64,000 nucleotides of DNA from Cycas panzhihuaensis. Its lineage: Eukaryota > Cycadophyta. Made by a program: the position numbers and the translations under genes. Shown here in pieces: positions 58,648 to 64,000 of the stretch. The notes beneath the pieces were generated by a model. That model did not search any database and was not told where the DNA came from. It saw nothing but the letters and a program-made list of their open reading frames with translations. How positions within the stretch are numbered: position 1 is the stretch's first letter; each line of letters begins with the position of its first letter. Location of the stretch: positions 222,897,741 through 222,961,740 of the forward strand of contig CM041465.1 in the NCBI GenBank assembly GCA_023213395.1. The letters run 5' to 3'.

Positions 58648-59570
58648 TAGCTACACAGGGACATGCGACTAAATGAGGTAGGTAAAACTAATACTAGAAG
58701 TGCCCATAGAACAAGGATCCATGAATCACTTTTTATTGAGCTTGAACCAACAGAACTACACCTTGCTCTTAATGAAAAGCCCCTAATGTACCAAGAAGTT
58801 GTAAAGCATGCATCTTGGAGGAATGCCATGAACGGAGAATACTAATCTCTTATAAAAAACGGTATATGGGAGCTTGTTGATCTACCACTTGGAAGAAAGG
58901 TAGTTCAAAACATATGGGTGTTCAAAAATAAGTACATATCAGATGGAACCCTAGAAAAACACAAGGTTAGGTTAGTAGCAAAAGGATTCATGTAAAGGAA
59001 AGGCATCAACTACACTAAAATCTTTGCTCCTACAACCAACTGGCCTATAATGAGAACTCTTATAGCCTTGGCTGCTCAACAGGGTTGAAAAATCCACCAA
59101 CTCGATGTTAAGACCGTATTTCTCAATGGGGATGTTAAAGAAGAAATTTATATGGCTCAGTTAGAAGGATACAAGATTATCGATCATGATCATAAGGTTT
59201 GCAGGCTTAGAAAGTCCTTGTATGGCTTAAAACAAGCCCATCATACTTGGTTTACCAAGTTGTCTAAGATAATGAGGCAACTTGGATATGAGGTTTGTGA
59301 CTATTAAGATATTGATGCAACATTCTTCATCAAGTGCTAAAATGATAAAGTCACTTACCTCTTAATCTTTGTGGATGATATGCTAATAACGAGAAATAGT
59401 GAATAGGTAATCAACCAGTTGAAGAAGGACCTTGGTAAAACTTTTGAATTGTCTGACCTCATGTTGATGAAATATTACTTGGAAATTGAAGTAACTCAAA
59501 AGAATGAAAAAAAAATTTCTATCCCAAGAAAAATATATCAACGATCTTTTGATTAAGTTTTAGTTGAAAG
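58648..59570 (+). pseudogene. Reverse transcriptase of Copia element F
   Basis: Continues the frame broken at 40340. Blocks: EVVKHASWRNAMNGEY, NGIWELVDLPLGRK, IWVFKNKYISDGTLEKHKVR, LVAKGFM, HQLDVKTVFLNGDVKEEIYM and LRKSLYGLKQAHHTWF. The catalytic box is FVDDMLITRN near 59370-59400. Stops occur at 58648, 58843 and elsewhere. Confidence 0.92.
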
Positions 59571-60275
59571 GTGCTCGAACAGTGGCTACACCTATGGAAT
59601 CTAATGTTAAACTCTCAGCTGATGGTGATACTAGGGAGGTAGATGCAACACTCTACAGGCAACTTATAGGTAGTCTCATCTATACTACCAATACAAGGCT
59701 AGATATTGCACACTCTATCAGCATTCTTATAAGATTTATGACAAATCCTAAGTAGAATCACTGGCAAGTTGCAATAAGAGTGTTGAGGTACCTGAAGATG
59801 ACCATCAAATATGGTTTGTTGTATGAACCCAATGCAGAATTTAAACTTTATGCATACACAGATTCAGATTTTTCCAGAGATAAAGATACAGGAAGATCTA
59901 CATTTGGGTATGTAACATTTCTTGGACCATCTCCAATATCATGGAGATCTAGATGGCATAAGATAGTTACAGACTCAACTACCGAAGCTGAATATGTTGC
60001 TGCTTTTAAGACAAGCAAGGAAGTGATATGGCTTATAAAATTATTGAATACATTAAATGTCACCTAAATAAATTCGAATAGCTTACATGTAGATAATCAA
60101 TCTATAATCCAAATGGCTAAAAATCTTGTATTTTATGATTAGTCCAAACATATAAGTACGAAAGTCCACAAGATTAGAGAACTAGTTCATGATGGCACAA
60201 TTCAACTGAAGTACTACCCCACAGTAGATCAAATGGTTGATATCTTCATCAAACTATTGAAGAGGGTGAAGTTTT
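59571..60275 (+). pseudogene. RNase H of Copia element F
   Basis: TPMESNVKLSADGDTREVDA, YRQLIGSLIYTTNTRLDIAH, LYAYTDSDFSRDKDTGRSTF (catalytic Asp), SWRSRWHKIVTDSTTEAEYV (Glu) and LHVDNQSIIQMAKN (Asp). Ends near VDQMVDIFIKLLKRVKF. Stops at 59753-59755 and 60065-60067. Confidence 0.9.
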
Positions 60276-60742
60276 AATAGTTCTGAAGGTAAGTTGGCCT
60301 TAGGGCCTCTATCTCTGACTGATTGAAGGAGATGACAATAGGACCATCATACTCTTTCTCATTCGTGAAGTCCCCTTATGGGTGTGGAAGGACCAGAGTA
60401 AGTCTATGCTCTATCCCATTCATGAAAATCCCTTATGGGCATGAAAGGATAAGAGTTGTATCATTTTAGAAAATTAAAACCTATGAACACCCAAAAGAGC
60501 ATAGGGGATGACCAAATGGTATATAGAGACTCAGTAGATTTTAACTACAAAATTCATTATACTAATTAGTTATTTAGCTTCATTTAAAGAGCCACCTAAG
60601 CCAGGTTAGTAGATTAGAAAGTCTGTGGGTTTTCTTCGAATGAGGTTTTCTTATAAAAGTGTCATAGTAGTTTGCTTTGTAAGAGGCTCAAATGAAGACC
60701 TCATAGGATATAATAAAATAGGATGAAATGACCTTCTACCAT
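60276..60742 (+). other. 3' untranslated region of Copia element F
   Basis: About 470 bases between the RNase H stop and the polypurine tract. No gene. It has an imperfect direct repeat of a CCCTTATGGG-containing unit near 60370 and 60430. Confidence 0.6.
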
Positions 60743-60754
60743 TAAGAGGGAGAT
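60743..60754 (+). promoter_or_regulatory. Polypurine tract of element F
   Basis: TAAGAGGGAGAT lies directly before the 3' LTR. Confidence 0.8.
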
Positions 60755-61052
60755 TGAAATGGGTTAATGTCACAAGGTCGTTATATTAGTTGATTATTTC
60801 TAAAAAGGGACTTAAGTGAACTTTAAATTAGATCACTCAAGTGAAATGCACTTTCATGTGAATTATGTGTACTTTTATTTCATCTAACTCTAATGCTCCT
60901 TCTCTCAATATAAAAGTAAAAGCTCAATGGAGGATGCTCATTCTTACCTCCCCATTTTGTGAGAGCTACTCTCTTTCTCTTAAGTCTCTCTTACTCAAAT
61001 GTTTGCCTTTGTGTTTAGTACATGGAGATGAAGGATAGATCCACTCTTTTTA
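60755..61052 (+). repeat. 3' LTR of Copia element F (298 bp)
   Basis: TGAAATGGG to CTCTTTTTA; the terminal CA has become TA. Confidence 0.93.
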
Positions 61053-61057
61053 GAATA

Positions 61058-61540
61058 CACATCTTGCTCTGATATTGGAGTTACTCAATTTATATGTAGA
61101 AGATATGAATAATATGAGTTCCTACCTTAGCAAGATTACAGACTTGAAGAATAAGCTAGATGAATTGAAATAGGATTTGATCGATGATGTGTTGTTATTT
61201 GTGATAATCATGTTAAAGCTACTTATTGCATTTGCCACTTTTCCAACCATATATAATAGAGATGAGGTGATAGAAGTAAAGACTTTTGATAGTCTTAAAA
61301 ACCTTCTTCTAGTAGAGGAAGCCAAGCTAAAGCATCATGGAATGCTTGGAAGTTTTGAATCAAGTCAGGCCTTAGCCATAAAGACTCATAGGAAGGAGGC
61401 CACTTAAGAGGAGAAGATCATATAAAGGTCTAGAGAAAGTTTGTGTGAAAAGAAGAAATTCAATAGAAAATGCAATTACTATAAAAAGGATGGTCACAGA
61501 AAGAAGAGTTGTTAGTTCAAGAGATATGACAAGTGTAAAG
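61058..61540 (+). pseudogene. Gag of Copia element E, C-terminal part
   Basis: LELLNLYVEDMNNMSSYL, KITDLKNKLDELK, then, after a stop, FDSLKNLLLVEEAKL. A knuckle at 61471-61512 reads CNYYKKDGHRKKSC, again with Tyr for the second Cys. Confidence 0.8.
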
Positions 61541-61599
61541 TAAGCCAGGATGATAAAAAAAATAGCAGTGCTTCTCATTGCATTAGAGCAAAAATCTTA

Positions 61600-62530
61600 T
61601 CAACTAAGTCAGATTAGAGAGATTATTGGATTCTTGACTCTAGAGCATAGAAGCATATCTCTCACTAGAAGCACAACTTTGATACGGTAAATAAAAATCA
61701 CAGTGGTGTCAAAGTCATCCTTCGAGATGCTCGTGTATTACTAATGGAAGGTATCGACGAAGTATCCATTATAGGTGGTAAGTTTACCAGGGTATACTAT
61801 GTATCCAAGATGCAGTTGAACTTTCTTTCAGCCTACGAGATCTACAAACAAGGTATAAAGGTGGATCTATATCATGATAGATTCTTGATTAAAGATCCAA
61901 AGTAGAACTTCTCTATCATTGCTACTAGAATAGTCATAGATAACTTTTGGGTGTTTGAGAAATTTCAATCTCAGAAGAAGTCTTATGTCTTTATCGCCAG
62001 TGCTGATAATATGAGTAAACTTAGGCATAATCACCTTGGACACCTTAACTATAGGAGCATCACACTACTAAAGAGGTTAAAGATGGTAGAAGGATTACCA
62101 TCAGTTTCCTACTTAGATGGTATTTGTGAAGGGTGTACATACAATAAACATCACTGTTATCCTTTTACTTGGGATAATACGTGGAAAGCCAAGGAAAGGC
62201 TAGAGCTTGTACATTTAGATATAATAGGACCACTCCTAAATCCTTCGATATTAGGAGCTTGTTACACCCTTGTGTTTGTAAATGATTACACTATGAAGGC
62301 CTGGGTATATTTTCTTAAGAACAAGTCAGATATGTTTGATCTCTTCCATGATTAGAAAGTGATAGTTGAAAATGAAAGTGATAATAAGATTAAGTCATTA
62401 AGAAGTGATAATAGCAAGGAATATGATAATCATATGTTTAATCAATTTTGTCATGATCATGGTATAAAGTGGGAATTTTATGGTCCCATATACTCTACAA
62501 CAGAATGGAGTTGTTGAAAGAAAGAACCGT
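61600..62530 (+). pseudogene. Protease and integrase of Copia element E
   Basis: The protease site reads WILDSRA, where Gly is changed to Arg. VYYVSKMQLNFLSAYEIYKQ follows. Integrase: LRHNHLGHLNYRSITLLKRL, GICEGCTYNKHH, LVHLDIIGPL (Asp), SLRSDNSKEY (Asp) and, in a shifted frame, LQQNGVVERKN (Glu). The DDE triad is present but the frame is broken at 62353-62355 and near 62490. Confidence 0.85.
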
Positions 62531-62855
62531 ATCATGATGGAAATGGTGAGGTATATGTTACACACTAAAAACCTACCACCAATGTTTTAGGTAGAAGTTG
62601 TGGTGACTACTATGTATATTTTGAACTAAGTACCCACTCAAGTAGTTTGTAGCATGACCCCCAAAGAAAAATAAACTGGTTAGAAGCATATCATTAGCCA
62701 TTTGAGAACTTTTAGGTGTATTGGATATGCATACATCCTAGATGATACTTGCAAGAAGTTGGATCAGAAGAGTCTAAAGTGTATATTCATGGGGTATTAT
62801 GACTAGAATAAAGCTTATAGACTATAGGATCCATAGGGGAAGAAGATTATAGAAC

Positions 62856-64000
62856 AGCACCAACATGACCCTGGGAGTTACAAAGGAAGGAGAATTTCTC
62901 CTTTAGGTAACACTAGTACATTGTTTTTCTACTTAACATTCTTTTTTTGGTTTCATTCCTTTATTTCAATTTTTGTATTAGATTATTAGTCCAAGGGTAG
63001 ATAACACCATTGGATGGCTACCTTTTTCTCCCTTCCACCTCTCTTTCCTTGATAGATAACATTGCTGGGTAGTTACCCAAGTAGTTAGGTAGAGAACCTG
63101 CCCCAAGGATCTTTAAAAATCACAAGGATCTATCATTTTGGCTAAGCGAATTGTGGTTTTTTTGCCCTTTATGTGAAGGACTGGAGATAACACTCCTGCA
63201 CCAAGCCCTAGACAGAACCTAGCTATGGAAGCATACCTTTACCTTCAGGTATATATGAGGACCCCTTTTAGGTCCCAAATCCCTTCATAATATAGGAAAA
63301 TTATTGGCCACAAAAGTCTCGTAGTGCAACAGTTAACGATTAGCAACATGAAGCTATCTACCTTGAACTTCTATATCAAAAGTTTATTGGCAAGCCTATA
63401 AGACCAAGTACAACTTCTCTAGTGGTTAGTAGAACATCTTTTATCATTTTATACCATGCTTTACCTGCTTCATTTCCTAATTAAGATCGCAAACCACCTC
63501 ATATAAAAAAAAAACAAAAAAAGACACCAATTTCTACTTACTAGCCAAATTCAAAACTTGTCAGCATAGTTAGACTCACGAAAACAAGAAAAGAAAAGAA
63601 GAAGGGAAAAAAAAAAAAACCTCCACTTAGTCACTCTTCACCGTGCAAGTTCATAGATGAAAATTGCCCTTATTACTCATATACCTCATTTCAATCAATA
63701 CATCATGTTGGTCAATTTACACTAGTTTAGTTTGTGTAAGCAGTTTTTATATTTTTTAGTACCTATATCACTGGTGGGCCTCACCAACCTAAATTCACCT
63801 TAAATTTCGTATACCCTATTTGGATGAGATTTTTGCACTCTTTTTAGTGGGCCAAATATCTTGTTTATGTAATTTTTAGGGTCAACAGGCTATAGACACC
63901 CACACCTCCCCCTATTTACCCCTTCTCTCCCCTGTAAGAACTCCGTTATCCTTATATCCCATTCTTTCTTAATCTATCCCACTTCATTCATTCCCCTTAT
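62856..64000. other. Unassigned AT-rich DNA
   Basis: About 1.1 kb with no coding region of note on either strand. Poly-A-like runs occur at 63506-63515 and 63608-63620. It could be another insertion that separates element E from its RT, or simple flanking DNA. Confidence 0.4.

Larger units (their letters stand above)
58648..61052 (+). mobile_element. Ty1/Copia retrotransposon F, 3' portion
   Basis: Continuation of element F after the Tat B insertion: RT, RNase H, a short 3' leader, polypurine tract and 3' LTR. Confidence 0.93.
61053..62855 (+). mobile_element. Ty1/Copia retrotransposon E, 3' portion (truncated)
   Basis: Rest of gag, protease and integrase of the outer Copia element. Similarity stops near 62855, just where the RT linker should follow (SLKCIFMGYYD, then NKAYRL). 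RT, RNase H and 3' LTR are not in the window. Confidence 0.82.

Overview
This window is plant nuclear DNA, almost certainly from a flowering plant with a large, repeat-rich genome. It is a stack of retrotransposons of families known from plant genomes, and I find no host gene. The evidence is an L1-type LINE with a plant-style C-terminal RNase H, Ty1/Copia elements primed by initiator tRNA-Met, and Ty3/Gypsy elements of the Tat/Ogre type with LTRs of 2.5-3.2 kb, a second RNase H and an antisense plant mobile domain (PMD) gene. The species cannot be named from sequence alone. Most coding regions are broken by stops that look like methyl-cytosine decay (CAA, CAG, CGA or TGG changed to stops).

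Layout from left to right. Positions 1-4372 and 20926-21978 are two halves of one LINE (plus strand; its 5' end is off the window), split inside its zinc-finger region by Tat element A. Element A (4373-20925, plus strand) has 2.55-2.58 kb LTRs and a near-perfect 5-bp target duplication. Positions 21979-23100 are unassigned AT-rich DNA with a microsatellite. Positions 23100-29930 are a very degenerate Gypsy element C (minus strand) with a tRNA-Glu-like primer site, followed by its putative LTR (29931-30640) with a 21-bp minisatellite. Positions 31440-33582 are the gag, primer site and LTR of another Gypsy fragment D (minus strand).

From 33583 to about 62855 there is a three-level nest. Copia element E is interrupted at 35970 by Copia element F (35971-61052, 298-bp LTRs). 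F is in turn interrupted at 40340 by Tat element B (40341-58642, minus strand, perfect CCTAC target duplication). At each of the three junctions in the window (LINE/A, F/B, E/F) the host element's reading frame resumes in register once the insert and one target duplication are removed. Positions 62856-64000 are unassigned.

Elements A and B belong to one lineage. Both encode gag, protease, RT, a degenerate Gypsy RNase H and integrase. Between integrase and the 3' LTR both carry a cassette: a PMD gene on the opposite strand, a palindrome-containing gap, and an RNase H of archaeal type in sense orientation. The PMD gene of both copies contains a GT-AG intron at the same place and in the same phase. 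Because that intron is antisense to the genomic RNA, it could survive retrotransposition. This spliced antisense gene is the most interesting item in the window.
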